This document shows positions 12,201 through 23,912 of a stretch of DNA of 64,000 nucleotides, piece after piece. Every line of letters starts with the position of its first letter. Position 1 is the stretch's first letter. Under the pieces are notes generated by a model, which saw nothing but the letters and a program-made list of their open reading frames with translations, was not told the DNA's origin and made no database searches. The DNA is from Acorus gramineus (lineage: Eukaryota > Streptophyta > Magnoliopsida > Acorales > Acoraceae), in the NCBI GenBank assembly GCA_030737835.1, contig JAUJYN010000019.1:1944433-2008432 (forward strand), read 5' to 3'. The position numbers and the translations under genes were made by a program.

Positions 12201-12852
12201 CAACCACAAAACCACCCCCCTAGCATACATCTATGCAAGAAAAGGAGGGAAAGGGGGCTTACCAAGGGGAGGAGGGGAAATCCGGTGGCTCTCCGCGCGC
12301 CGAAACCTTTCCCAAAAGCCTTCTCACGCCCCGATCTAGCTTGTCCCTCGGAATGGGCCAAATCAGAGGACGAAAAGGGGAGGTCAGGGAGGCTAGGATC
12401 GTCGGAATTCGGATTTGAAGACACCGGAGCGTAGATCGGGATCCGATCTACACTTCCCGTGCTTTAGGTTTTTGGTTTTGAGGGGTGTAGGGGGCTCAAA
12501 CGGAAGAAAAACGGAGGAGAGGAGAGAGAGAGAGCAAGTCGTAGGGATGATGAATAGTAAAAAGATATTTTTGATTCCTTTTATAAAGCGCGCGACTTAA
12601 AAACCCGAATACGCCCCGGAACTGCGAAATTTTTGCAAACGATGCCAGAATTCGATGAAATTTTCATGAGTGGCTTAAAATGGTACCAGGACACATAATA
12701 TGCAGTTAGATTTTCAATCGGAGTCCTCTAGCTCAGACGATAGCTAACAGTCTGAAATTATGCGGTTTCGATCGAAAAACCCTAAAAATTTTAAAACTGC
12801 CAGAAATGCTCCAACGGTTACCAGCAGGCTAAAAAGTGACACATATATAACA
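9280..12852 (-). mobile_element. Solo long LTR with 5-bp target duplication ATTGT
   Basis: It is 3573 bp, starts TGTCACGCC and ends ATATATAACA on the plus strand. It is flanked by ATTGT at 9275-9279 and 12853-12857, and no internal sequence adjoins either end, so it is a solo LTR made by LTR-LTR recombination. It contains the 53-nt segment (9620-9672), four-copy repeat (9833-10162), 130-bp module (10497-10611), the 36-nt segment (here 37 nt, 10928-10964), a GC-rich core (about 11050-12110) and the pyrimidine-rich leader. Close similarity to 2796-6367 suggests recent spread. Confidence 0.93.
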
Positions 12853-12995
12853 ATTGTCACTACTACAATTTTTCACATTGATAATACTGGCACTCACCGA
12901 TGACGATCCTCGTACAAGGAGTTCAACCATGCATGGTCCTTCATATGATGTTCCTCAATCATATTCTGTCACCCAACTTCAAATTCATCAATTGT

Positions 12996-13430
12996 CACTA
13001 CTACAATTTTTCACATTGATCATGGTTAGTTTGATCTCTGGTTTTATAAAAAAAAAAGTTATTTTTAATGAACAGCTCATTCTGTCATGTGAATTGAATT
13101 ATAAGAGCATGTAAAATCAACATCTGAAATTGGATAATGGTTCAGTGAATTGCTATTTATATAATTTAAAGATCATCTATTATTTTTAAAGTGTTATCTT
13201 AAATAATATAAAGATCACATAGTATTTATAAAATGTGATCTTAAATAATATAAAAGTCACGGTTCTAAAATACAACTATGATAATTTCTCAGTTATGATC
13301 AGGCTTTAAAATCGTGGTTAAAAAATATGATATAAACGATCACACCCTCAAATATCACAGTTTAAAAATGTGATTAAAAGTCTTTAATCACGATTTTACA
13401 CCATATTCAATATAAAAAATTATAGTAGTG
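12996..13430. mobile_element. CACTA-type MITE
   Basis: The left end CACTACTACAATTTTT and the right end AAAAATTATAGTAGTG are near-perfect terminal inverted repeats. A 3-bp direct repeat TGT flanks it (12993-12995 and 13431-13433), the length expected of CACTA elements. The interior is AT-rich with repeated ATCACR / GTGATY motifs like subterminal transposase sites, and no coding capacity. A fragment of the same terminus lies at 12858-12881. Confidence 0.88.
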
Positions 13431-13927
13431 TGTAAAACAATCATAGACAAAATTGCAAAAAGAATCCTTCAAGTCTTTGTACCTTACAACCTAACTATAA
13501 GTAATGCACATACCATTAGTAACGGAATATGCATCTTCATTAGTTCAGCCTTTGAGAATAAATGAACTACTTAAAAATATGAACATACTGAGGTATATGC
13601 TCAATTAAACATTGCACGTGACATATAAACTAGTTAAATACTTATTCATGTTTATTACAAATAGCCAAGTTCAGAACGTAAAACATCACCTTACGAAGCT
13701 TTTCTAAAACTTTTTTTTAGGATGTACAAGAGACAAAGATGATGCTTAGACATGGACCACTTCTACATTCTAGAAGCACGGATCCCAATACAAAAATTAG
13801 TATATGCGCTATTTGAAAGAGCATGTACTTCAAATAACGAGGGATGTACTTTGTACTACCAATATGCCTGTATGCATGCCTAAATTCACTTGTCACAAAA
13901 ACAGCAACTCATGTACAAAAAACCCAT
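13431..13927. other. AT-rich stretch without recognised features
   Basis: This is about 500 bp of AT-rich, non-repetitive-looking DNA between the MITE and the terminal codons of the minus-strand pseudogene. It could hold that gene's old 3' untranslated region. No coding potential is seen. Confidence 0.5.
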
Positions 13928-15987
13928 CACAACCTCAATCGATCTGAATTATCGTTACCACCACCATCAGCTACAGCCATGATGAGGTCCTTTGGAGACC
14001 CCTGATTGAATTTTTAAGTTGTTATTAATTACCGCAAGTGCACAGATCATTACAGAAGTATAGATCTAGCAAATACGGGTCGATCCCACAGAGAATTGTT
14101 CAAATTAAATTATTAATTGATTTACCTAATCGAATTAGACAGGAAGATTGATGAAGGTTTATTTTTTTATTTTTATTTTTTTTTTAAGAAAATAAATATT
14201 AATATAAAAAGATAACTAGGGTTTTAGAATCCACCATACAATACCAATTTAGGGGTTATATTCAAATGTGAAACTCCACCATATATCTCAATCAATATTG
14301 ACGTTAGTCAAATACCAATTGGAAATTAAATATTTAAAATCATATTAATTATTTCATAAAATGATCTATCTCCCTTCCCTTTATAAAATCTACCAACTCA
14401 ATAGTCAACTTGTTAAGAAGAGCATAAAATATCATAGAACCTAATCAAAGCATATTTTATCAAATCAAATACAAGAGATTTTTGAAGAAGGTAAAAAAAA
14501 ATTCACATGAAAGGTTTTAAAAGAGAATTGAAGGAGAGATTGATATTCAATAAAGCAAACAATATGGAGAATTCAGATCTAAATATAAAATCCTAAACTA
14601 GCATTGCATGGTTTCATCTTCAACCCTAGTTGAAGATTTAGCTACTAGAAAACATGATCAAGCTAAATAAAAAATAAAATACATCATATTATTGAAAAAT
14701 TCTTGAAAATAAAAATACTAAAGTAATATTAAAATTCAGATCTAAATATATACAAACATCCAAAGATATGAGATGAAAAGAAAAACAAAAACAAAGCAAA
14801 ACTCTTGAATCTTTCTTCTCCTTTTTGTCCCTTTGCCTCCTCTTTTTATTCTCTTTTCTTTGCTTCATATGTGTTCCTTTTATAGCCTCCAGCCTTGAAT
14901 CTTTACCATTGATTTGCAATGAATTGGATGGTTAAGATTGGCCATCAACCTTCCTCATATGAATATTTGACAATTTTAGCAGGTAAAATCTTTCATTCCC
15001 GTCATTAATTTTCTGCAGAATCTTCGGATGAATTTTTTACCCTAATAAGGTGGAATTGCAAAATATTCATGAAACATTGATTTGTAGATCTTGAAAATAT
15101 CTTTTCAACGCCATATTTTGGGCCAAAATACAATATTTGAGGCAAAGGTTATGGTCAAAATAGTGGGACGGTTTTAACATTGATTTGAAGAACATTTGAT
15201 TGGATTTTGATTGATTCTCTCTTCACCAAATCTTTATCTAGCATAATTTTGGATCTTCAAGAATCCTCTTGATTCTCCTTCATATCTTTAAATGCTTTAT
15301 AGAATATTTTGCATTGATAATCATCATTTATCTCAATTACCTGTAATAACAAATAAATTCTGAATATTAGTCATTATTACACATAAAATTAGGAAATAGA
15401 AAACTAAATTAAGGGGATTAAATGTGCAAATAATACGCTTATCAACCCCAGACGGGGAGCTTCAACAGAGACTGCGTCACCCTCTCCTCCTCCATCACCA
15501 ATGCCTCTGTCACGTCACACAGATTCTTCATCTCCCCAATCAACGCCGCCTACATGTCCACCTACAACAAACAAATGCATCATTAGCGTCGACAATTCCA
15601 TTCACACATTTTATCAAACACATTGTGATCACCACCGGCAACAGGAGCTCATCAATGGATGGTCTGGCGATGCTCAACATTGTCTGATCGGATGGTGGTG
15701 GCGGAAATGGAGGCGGTGGGGATAGCTAGGTGGAGGGGATCTTGGATTTCATGTTGGCGAGTGTCGAAGAGAGGGACTCCCACATGTCGAGCTCCTGGCG
15801 GTACCTCTCTATCACACTATTCAATGCCCTTTTTTTTATTTCCTTACGCCGAATCCTCTCCTCTGCCTCCCCGTCTGCGGCGACAGAGGATGGTGGTGGT
15901 CATCATCGTCTAGGTGGTTCAGCGGTGGAGTTTGTACACGAAGTCGTCAGTGATGTGGACCTCCCACTTGGTCTCCCTTGACCACAT
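13928..15987 (-). pseudogene. Plant gene relic (coiled-coil protein of unknown function), split by a solo-LTR-like repeat
   Basis: Minus-strand reading from 15987 gives WSRETKWEVHITDDFVYKL. After a frameshift comes a charged, helix-prone block (GEAEERIRRKEIKKRAL, then ERYRQELDMWESLSSTLANM). A Pro-rich linker and IDELLLP follow, then a ~75-nt intron with GT and TTGTAG ends near 15640-15565. The next exon reads GEMKNLCDVTEALVMEEERV, then SLLKLPVW. The coding sequence resumes beyond the 14003-15444 insertion (SPKDLIMAVADGG) with a 1-nt offset and ends at a TGA (13928-13930). Damage includes early stops, a TAG in the second exon and the insertion. From memory it resembles a plant hypothetical family starting with a 'W-V-I-DDFVYKRKKR' type motif; the family name is unknown to me. 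Retained intron means it is not a processed copy. Confidence 0.6.
14003..15444. mobile_element. Solo-LTR-like repeat (TG..CA) with target duplication ACCCC
   Basis: It starts TGATTGAATTTTTAAG and ends ATACGCTTATCA, with ACCCC on both sides (13998-14002 and 15445-15449). TG..CA ends and a 5-bp duplication fit an LTR. The 1442-bp interior is AT-rich and noncoding, with GCAAGTGCACAG and GGGTCGATCCCACAG near the start. The lineage is unknown to me. A related copy begins at 18274. It interrupts the last exon of the pseudogene above. Confidence 0.75.
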
Positions 15988-16608
15988 TTTTTTTGTGGAT
16001 TTTTTTTTTTGAAGTTTTGAATTTGGGTGATTTAAGGGGGGTTCAGGATTGGTATTGTCACATGAACTTGGGTGAAAACTTTGTGGGGGGAAACTTTTCA
16101 CAGGATTTTTGAGAAGTTGACTTGGAATATAAAAAAAAAAAAAACAAATTCCACATGGATGGGTTGAAGTGGGGTCTGGGATATGGACTGAGTTTATAAC
16201 TTAGTGTAGCAGCACTTGAGTAAATATGGGTGAATCTATTTATTGGGCTTTCAAATTTGGCCTTTTTTATTTTCGCTCGTCACTTGATCCAATGTATTCT
16301 TGAATCTGATTTTAAAAAACATTGTTTTTCTTGATTTCCTTGAATATTTTCAACTTTTCTGGAGTGGTTTTCTTGGAAATGTTAAAAGAGATCATCAATC
16401 TTGGCATTGTTGTTTGCATGGGTCATATGAACGAGTGAAACAGGAGCAACTTCCACCCAACTTCACAAATCCATGGCTTCACCATCTCAATCACCATTGC
16501 TCATCTGGGTTTCTGTTTTTATGAGATTTGGAGTCCCAAAACCTGCCCAACAACAAATTCTGTATTCAAAAGCACATATTGGCTTCTTGGAACCGCCTTC
16601 ACAATCAG

Positions 16609-16799
16609 TATTTTTTTTATATTAGAGGAACCCCCTGGCTGAACTTACTGTCAAACTGGGGATGCTACCTCTGCCTGTTTGTCCCGATCGCATGGAAAAT
16701 TCTTTCGAATAATCGCAATACACAGGTAGGTAAGCTAGTGCCAAAACTCGAATCCAAGACCTACCCTTAACACAGATAAACCATGAATCGTTGTGCTGT
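16609..16799 (-). mobile_element. tRNA-derived SINE with 14-bp target duplication
   Basis: GCCTTCACAATCAG flanks it on both sides (16595-16608 and 16800-16813). A T-run at the left edge is the 3' A-tail of a minus-strand insertion. About 50 nt in from the other end, the minus strand has GGATTCGAGTTTTG, a degenerate pol III B box. Length, tail and duplication are all typical of plant SINEs. Confidence 0.72.
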
Positions 16800-16869
16800 G
16801 CCTTCACAATCAGTTGCAGACACATCAATTGTTAGAGAGTAGAAGAAAAAATGGCCTTCAGTCCTCATA

Positions 16870-17130
16870 TTTTGGTGGTCTCTTTCTTTCACTCTCACCA
16901 CCCTCACCATCACTACCCACTTCATTTCAAACCCAATTCACATTGGATTCTTCTTAGACTACTTGCCTCTGCCAACCTTTGCTGATTTCATCACCTCCCC
17001 ACTCGTTCTATACCTCTTCATCAATGGCTTCGCCATGAATTGTGGCCCCCAAAAGCCTCCATGCTTGCTCGGAAAGCCATTGTTGGTCGGAGAGAGAAGC
17101 CAGAGAATGAGGGTATGGATAAAAATGTGA
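16870..17130 (+). pseudogene. Possible relic of a small plant membrane protein gene
   Basis: An 86-codon open stretch without an in-frame ATG reads FWWSLSFTLTTLTITTHF, then hydrophobic blocks (HIGFFLDYLPLPTFADF and SPLVLYLFINGF) and ends at TGA 17128-17130. Two probable membrane segments precede a short polar tail. An ATG 18 nt upstream is in another frame, so either one base was lost or this is chance. I do not recognise the family. Confidence 0.3.
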
Positions 17131-17936
17131 TGATCGATGGGGGAGACTATAACTGGCTGGTAGAGAATGAGGGAGATTGTCACGTCAGTGTTTGGAGTGA
17201 GGGCAAGCCGCCCAAAAATGGTAGAGAAGCAGAAGGTCTAGCTAGTGTTTTGAAAAGAAAAAAAGTCTGGTTGGGTGAAACTTGAAAGAATCAGGTGAGG
17301 AAATGGATGAAAGTGACAGAGTTAAAATCGTAATTTAATTATGTGTAGTTAACTTAACTACAGTATATTTAAGGGTGCAAATCAATTTAAGCAATACAAT
17401 CAGGATGATTATATGGATTTAAAAAAAAAAAAAAAGGGATTTCAGGGGATTATACACATTTTCACTTAAATTTAACGTGTTAACATTTTTTTCAAGAGGT
17501 TGGTTAAATTTATTTAAGAAATTGATTTTTATTGAAAATTTTATAAAATTTGTTAAAAAAGTGGTACACCCATTTTGAGAAATCTAAGCGATAAAAAATT
17601 TCAACCACTACATGGCTTTACAAGATTTTTTTTATGGGTAAAAAGAAATGTGTATTGCTATTAGTAGATAGTTACATGCAAAGAATTACGAAATTCACAA
17701 AAAAGAGGACGAAACATCTTTTGATAGGCTAGAATATGATGGATAAAACCAGAGGGAAATTCCAACAAAGTGACACTGCATCCCATTAGCACTTTATTTA
17801 GAATGGGCTAGGCTATCCTGCTTATCCACTCACAAAGGTCTAAACTTTGGTTCGCTCAATGAAGTTACCATATTCGGGTAGCTCTGAAGGTCTCCCTTTA
17901 ATCATTCCCGGACTGACTAAAGCTCCTCTACCGTTT
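17131..17936. other. AT-rich intergenic DNA, no recognised feature
   Basis: AT-rich DNA with A and T runs. Nothing with coding potential or repeat ends was recognised. Confidence 0.5.
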
Positions 17937-18240
17937 TCATTTGATTGATCTAGTGTACCTCTCTCCAGCAGCATCCTTGGTTAGAATAAGTTGGAGAGAT
18001 GCATCAAATTGATCCAAGAGGAGGGATGTGCACTTCGGAGATGTTCGCATCGCTGCTAAGTAATCGGCAGCTTGATTCCCTTCTCGAAAGACATATTAGA
18101 TCCTTCATTGATGGAGGGAAGTAAGGATATGCTGAAATTCTTTTTATGCCCTTAGAACCTGCCATGGCAAGCAATATTTGCCCTTTATCCATGCAATTGC
18201 AGTAGATAAGTCACTCTCAATGTGAATGTGAGTGATGCGT
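17937..18240 (-). pseudogene. RNase H-like tail of a non-LTR (LINE) retrotransposon
   Basis: Minus-strand reading shows HIHIESDLSTAIAWIKGKY, then CLPWQVLRA, a stop-ridden middle, then REGNQAADYLA. This order (xESDS..A..WI, then REGNxAADxLA) is the hallmark of the RNase H-like domain at the end of plant LINE ORF2 proteins and related domesticated sequences. Several stops and frameshifts make it a relic. The frame ends in a TGA at 17937-17939. Confidence 0.72.
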
Positions 18241-18273
18241 CTACGTTGACGCCATTGAAGATGTTGGTGGTTT

Positions 18274-19250
18274 TGATTGTCGTTAAAATTTCATCTTTGT
18301 CAATAAAAATATAAAACCCTTATCTAGATAGAAAGTGGTAGCAAGAGATCGAATCTACAGGGAGGCTATTGAAGCAAACGAATAAAAGTAAAAAGATTAT
18401 CAATTTTTGACAAAAAAGTTTAAAAACAAATTATCAATGATTGATTTAAGAAAACTAATTTAAAAGCTAAAGTTGAAACCAATGTATAAAAAAGATCACC
18501 AAGGATTGAAAATCCACCCCACGTGTATCGTGATAATTCTTTCTTTTGCATCTAATGAAAACAGAATATTTCAAAAATAGTTCACTTCTACTCGATTTAA
18601 AAATAGGGTTTATAAGGCATCAACCGTATCTCATCTAAGTAGAATGACGGAAGATCTAAAAATACCCATAATCAATATAATAGAAATCTAAGGTGAAGAA
18701 ACTCTATAAACATGAAACACAAATAAGAAATCATCAATGCACAAAGAAAAGAAATCAATCGTTCAAACGCATGGGGTGGAATCCTCTCCTTGATGGAAAG
18801 ATTTTCTAGCCTATCATGGTTGATGAAATTATAGAATAAACATAAAAATATTCCATGAAAACAAAATAACAATGCACTTTTATTGAAAACACAAGAGAAT
18901 ATATTTCTAATAAAAACAAAACAAAAACTCAAAACAGAAAAGAAATAACAAAAACTGAAAATAAATTCCTTCTTGGCTGAATGAAGAGATCTTCCTCTCT
19001 CTCTGGAGTGCCCTTTTTATAGGGGTTTTGAGGGTTGACTTAGTTGTAAATGCTGATTTGCTTGAGTTGTTAATGCTAATTTGCAAAATATGTTGGAGAT
19101 ATAATTACAAAATCTGTTAGAGATCTTGTTGATTTGTTGGAGATGTCAAAGCTGATTTGATTGAAGATTTTATTGATTTGGTGGATCATTTTTAGAAGTT
19201 TTGATGAAGCTTTGAATGCTAATTCCTTCTCCAATTTATAACCTGCCAAA
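18274..19250. repeat. Second, truncated copy of the TG..CA repeat seen at 14003-15444
   Basis: It starts TGATTGTCGTTAAAATTT and carries AGAGATCGAATCTACAGGGA, corresponding to GGGTCGATCCCACAGAGA of the first copy. It runs into an AACCTGCC stretch where an LTR fragment begins. The two copies are quite diverged, so the family is old. No coding capacity. Confidence 0.5.
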
Positions 19251-19254
19251 TTTA

Positions 19255-19376
19255 TGTTATGCCTGTGTCATTTGGAGCCATTTCGGTTAAGCCTTGGTCA
19301 CTTCTGGGTCATTCAGGGGCTTTTTAATTTTTCGATCGGAGCCGCTAAAAATTTGGCTTTTAGCCACCCGCGGAAC
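19255..19376 (+). repeat. 5'-end fragment of a long LTR
   Basis: The sequence TGTTATGCCTGTGTCATTTG, then CGATCGGAGCCGCTAAAAAT and TTTAGCCACC, matches the start of the LTR at 50983. It stops after ~120 bp at the left arm of the fold-back element. Confidence 0.75.
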
Positions 19377-19384
19377 ACCCAATT

Positions 19385-20135
19385 TTTTTTTTTACCCCTA
19401 CAGCTAACACTTAATTTTTTTTTTACTCTCATCCCTTTAATTCCCCCAGCCCCACAAAATCAAAATTTCCCCTTGTAAGTGCATATATGTTTTCTGTAAC
19501 TTGAAGAACACAAAATGTAATTTCTGTAAATATTATCTACAAATGCATTATTATGTTATGTAAAAATCGTAACTTGCAAAACACTAAAGAAATATACATT
19601 AATGCATAACATTATTATATATGTGGTTCTTATATTGTCATGAAGTACACACTTATTGGTGTTTGATTTATTTGGGTGTTTGACTAATTGTTGCATCTCT
19701 AATATAGTTTAAATTGCGCTTTCCTCCTAATGTTGTACGCTTGCTAACTTGGATGAGTAACAATATATTCGATTTTAGCCAAAATGACATGAAAATGATC
19801 CGAGGAAATACAACATCTCAGTTCATTAGGGTAGGAAAAGAATGTTGGAATGCAAACATTCGATGAATTCAAGTGCTTTGATGTTTGTGATAAAATATTT
19901 TCAGGTGTTGTGCATTAACATATGTTTTTCTAGTATTTTGTAAGTTACCATTTTTACATGACATGCATAATAATGCACTTACAGATAATATTTACAGAAA
20001 TTACATTTTGTATTCTATAAGTTACAGAAAACATACATGAACTTACAGGGAAAAACTGCGATTTTGTGGTGCTGGGGGAAGGGAGGAGGGTAGAAAAAAA
20101 TTAAGTGTTTGCTGCAGGGGTCAAAAAAAAAATTT
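19385..20135. mobile_element. Fold-back element with ~225-bp inverted repeat arms
   Basis: The left arm (about 19385-19608) is the reverse complement of the right arm (about 19909-20135). Matching landmarks are ACCCCTACAGC / GACCCCTGCAGC, AACACTTAATTTTTTT, ACAAAATGTAATTTCTGTAA and ATTAATGCATAAC. The ~300-bp centre shows no coding. Long arms and a noncoding core suggest a Mutator-like or fold-back MITE; terminal duplications could not be fixed because of T-runs. Confidence 0.75.
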
Positions 20136-20219
20136 CAAAAGGTGGGGGCACAGGAAATATTGGGGTTGGGCAGCAGGGGTTTGGGCAATTGACCCTTCTT
20201 TTTTCCATTAACTTCACAT

Positions 20220-20964
20220 TTGACCTCACATTTCACGCGCACTTTCTCCCATCGACGGGCTTGGCGGTCGGATTGGGTGGATGATAATATGTGGCGCATC
20301 CGTCCTAACACCTTGGGTGCGCTAGAGGCCCCTTTCGAGGAAGCAGAAATTAAACATGCTATATTCAGAGCGGAGGGGGACAAGGCTCTAGGCCCTGATG
20401 GGTTCAGATTATGTTTCTACCAAAGTTACTGGGACATGGTGGCGCTCGGGCATCCTAGATATATTTGACGAACTCTTCATTGGCCGCGGCACGTTAGGCT
20501 GCATCAACTCATCCATGTTTGTTCTTATCTCGAAGAAGGAGGGCGCATCATCAATCAATGACTTCCAGCTTATCTACGTGGTTAACAACTGTTACATGCT
20601 CCTCTCCAAAGTCCTTGCAAATCGTATGAGGATTGGGTTCGCTTCTGTTTCAGGAGTCTCAATCGACATTCATCCCGGGGTGGGCATTGCAATACAACTT
20701 CATAATGACGTTGGAGTTAATCTCGGACGTCTTCAAGAACAACCATACCGGTGTTACTTTGAAATTGGACTTTGCGAAGGCAGTGTTGATTTCTCGGAGG
20801 AAGGCAGTGTTGATTGAGGTTTTTTATTTCATGTATTGTGGTTGCATGGGTTCTCGGAGGATTGGTTGCGCATGATTGAACAATGTGTTTCGACTGCAAA
20901 AGCATTGATTGTCCTAAATGGTGAGATGCATGGGTTCTTCCCCATCAACCAGGGATGTCTATAA
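20220..20964 (+). pseudogene. L1-type LINE reverse transcriptase fragment
   Basis: The first frame has APFEEAEIKHAIFRAEGDKA and GPDGF, the conserved N-terminal reverse transcriptase block of plant L1 elements, and FYQSYWDMV. A frameshift near 20450 moves the homology to LDIFDELF, ISKKEGASSINDF and LLSKVLANRM. Further shifts lead to LKLDFAKAV and, near the end, IEQCVSTAKALIVLNGEM. The block order matches an L1 polymerase, but the catalytic region beyond is missing. It is a 5'- and 3'-truncated relic. Confidence 0.82.
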
Positions 20965-21757
20965 TGTTTATGTATTTTTCAATATTATATATTTTTTTAA
21001 AATATATAATGAAAATTTTAATTAAAATTTAGTTATTTGATTTTTATTTTCAGTATTGGCGGTGGACCAAATGGGTTTAATTTGATTTATAATTATAATA
21101 ATTATAAATTGATATTGAAATATTTATTTTATATTTTTCTGGAGATTTTTATAGTCTTAAGAAACTTTGGTTGAAATTTTGGTAAGATTCGGAGTTAGGG
21201 AAATTAGGTTTTTTAGGATTTTGTGTTTACTTATTGGGCCCAGAGATCTAGTTGCGAATCTAGAAAATCTTTTAAATAGCCTTCAGGGATTTGTTTATAA
21301 AACGGATAGGAATCTATTTGTAAATCAAATAGGGACCTAGTTGTAAACTTAGAATACTTAAGGGATCATTCTGTAATTTTGGTAAAACCTCTTTAAATAT
21401 CACGTTGTGGGTTAGGGTTTTCATTCAAATCGCATAAGGCATGAAGGGTGGTGATAACCTAACCCTACCCGTCGAGTACCACAAGGTGAGAAATCATTCT
21501 CTATTGATTTTGTTGTTTAGTGTTTTAATTTATTTTTGGTTAGGAGATGATTGTGTTAATCGATTATTTCGGGAAGAAGGTTAATGGATTAGGGTTAGGG
21601 TTTGATTGATTTTAATTAGATAATTATTTGATTAGATTTTAATGGATCTCAAAGGATTTCTTAAGATCAAATTAGATTTATTGGTTTTGGGATTAAAGTG
21701 TTATTTTCGGGTTACCTGGATGTTAAATCGAGTTTTTGACCTTGAAGAGATCATTTA
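20965..21757. other. AT-rich DNA, no recognised feature
   Basis: This region is AT-rich with short ATAATTAT repeats. I see no gene, no terminal repeats and no LINE homology beyond 20964. Confidence 0.5.
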
Positions 21758-22956
21758 TGTTAAGACCGTGTCACATTTTGGTTGTAAAATATCGTATTTT
21801 ATTTATTTTAAAAAGTTTGAGCACTCAGTTTAAAAATCTGATTGCATATTTACTCTCGCAGTACTGGCATTGGCATACCTGAAAATTTTCATCGCATTCT
21901 GAGATTGTTTTAGAAATTACGCAGTTCTGACTGGTATCTGGGTTTGATTTTTACTGGATTGAAAAATGGGTGAAATTGATGTTTCATCTTTCATTAACGT
22001 GCCAAGCAAGCCACCCCCATTTTTTAAATCACTATTTGGTGAGTGATACTTGCATACACTCACCCCCCTAACCATCTCATTACACCAAACTCTCATTTAA
22101 GCCTTTTTATCTCCATCTCTCTCTTTGTGTTACGACCAGCAGAGAATGAGAAGGAGAGAAAGTGAAGGAAAGTGTTATATATGTGTCACTTTTATCCTTC
22201 TGGTCACCATTGGAACATTCTGGCAGTTTTTTTCAACTTTTTTGTTTTTCGATTTGAACCGCTAAAATTTTGGACTTTTAGCTATCATCCTGAGTTTGAG
22301 GACTCCGATTGAAAATCTAACTGCATATTATGTGTCCTGGTGCCATTTCGAGCCACTCACAAAAATTTCATCGAATTCCGGTAACGTTTCAGAATTTCGC
22401 AGTTCCGAATCGTATCCGGGTTTTGACCGAGCGAAAAGTCTTTGGGAGACTTGACTTGGTCAATGTGGGCCCATGACTTGGTCAATTGATTTTGGATTTT
22501 AGTGTGGTTGGGTTGACTAGGGTCAAATCTCACCTAAGTGCACCTAAACCTAGCCTAAACCTAATTAATTAGCCCTAAGTGAGTGGGTGTGAGAGTGTGT
22601 GGTGTGTGTGTGAGCATAAATAAATCCCACGACAACAAAAAGCTCCCCCACTATTCATCATCTCTTCCAACTCTCTCAAGCTCTCTCTCCCTCTCTTTAT
22701 TTCCCCCTTTGGACCTAGTTCAAGTGTTCAAAAGAAGAAGCCCTAAGAAGAGAAAAGATAGGTATTGTCCCGATCTATCTTCCGGTGGTCTCGGATTCGA
22801 GTTCCCTCTTGTGTGACCCCCTCTCATAGCCTCTTTTCTCCCCTGTTTTCAGCCCTTCCTTGGCTGAGAGGAGATCTTGGTGGTGGTGGTCTTGGAGGTG
22901 GCAAATCGGTGCGCGAAGAGCACCCGTTCTTCCTCCCCTTTCCTTCCTCTCCTTGG

Positions 22957-23876
22957 GTGAGTTTCTTTCCTTCCTTTTCTTGTTTAGATACTTTATTAGG
23001 AGATGTTTTTGGGTATGCATGGCTTTCATGGTGGTTTTGGGTGGCTGTCGGTGGCTGTTGGTGGCGGTTGGGGTGGTAGAGCCGGCTCGGGCAGTGCGGG
23101 CTCATCGGGCCTGCGCGCGCGGGCAGGCAGGCAGGCAGACAGCGCAGGCTGGCAGGCGCTGGGCAGGCGCGCTGTCGGGCGAGCTGGCAGGGCACGCTGG
23201 CGTGCGCGCGGGTGCTGCGCAGGGGGCGCAGTACACGGGTTGAGCGAGTGGTGTGCGGGTGCTGCGCGCTGGGCGCCGTGCGGGGGCGCGCGTGCGGAGC
23301 GCTGCGCAGAGGCGCAGTGCGTGTTGTGCGCGCGGGGCCGCGTGCGGGTGATGCGCGCTGGGCGCCGTGCGGGGGCGTGCGCGCGGAGCGCTGCGCAGAG
23401 GCGCAGTGCGTGCTGTGCGCGCGGTGAGGCGAGCGAGGAGTGCGTGCGGGGCACTGCGCCGGGGCGCAGTGCGGGCGGGGGTGCGCGCGAGGCGCTGCGC
23501 TGGGTCGCAGTGCGCGCGGGTGCATCCGGGCCTGGATGCACGGTGCGCACGGGCGCACGCGTGCGTGCGCCCGTGCGCACCGTGCGTGCGCCCGAGCATG
23601 CGGTGTGTCGGGGCGCGCGGGCTGGGCTCGGCAGCGTGTCCGGGCATGCGGGCAGGGGGCTCGACAGTGCGTCTGGGCGCGCGGGCTGGGGCGCGGCTGT
23701 GCGCCCGGGGCGGGTGGCCGTGCGTATGGCTGCCCGGGGGTTCGGGAGTGTGTCGGGGTGCTCGGACTCGCGTACGTACGGGCCGTATGTACGTTTGTCC
23801 GAGTGTTGGGTATTTTTAGTGTATTTTTGTATGTATTTGTGTATTTTACTCACCGTGTTAAATACCTGTCTTGCAG
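22957..23876 (+). other. Predicted LTR intron 1 (GTGAGT..TTGCAG) with GC-rich core
   Basis: The stretch opens with TTGG/GTGAGTTTC and ends CCTGTCTTGCAG/ATCT. Equivalent pairs occur in other copies: GTGAGC 30808 to CAG 31574, GTAAGC 46665 to CAG 47589, GTGAGC 51668 to CAG 52376. The interior is an alternating G/C tract that differs widely in length and sequence between copies. Splicing is inferred from signals and conservation only. Confidence 0.5.
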
Positions 23877-23912
23877 ATCTTGACGGACGGTCACGCGACG
23901 ACCCGGGTATTG
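23877..23912 (+). other. Conserved 36-nt putative microexon of the LTR
   Basis: It begins ATCTTGACGGACGG and lies between CTTGCAG and GTGAGTGG. In the frame starting at its third base it reads LDGRSRDDPGI. Exactly 36 nt also at 4441-4476(-), 31575-31610, 38810-38845, 45883-45918, 47590-47625, 56993-57028(-), 26089-26124 and 52377-52412; 37 nt at 10928-10964(-). Copy differences fall mainly at third codon positions (CTT/CTA/CTC, CGG/CGA, TCA/TCG, CCG/CCT/CCC/CCA). Confidence 0.55.

Noticed and set aside
2796..12852. LTRs at 2796 and 9280 as the two ends of one complete minus-strand element
   Set aside because: The 9280 LTR has its own perfect target duplication and no primer site beside it, and a plus-strand LTR fragment lies between.
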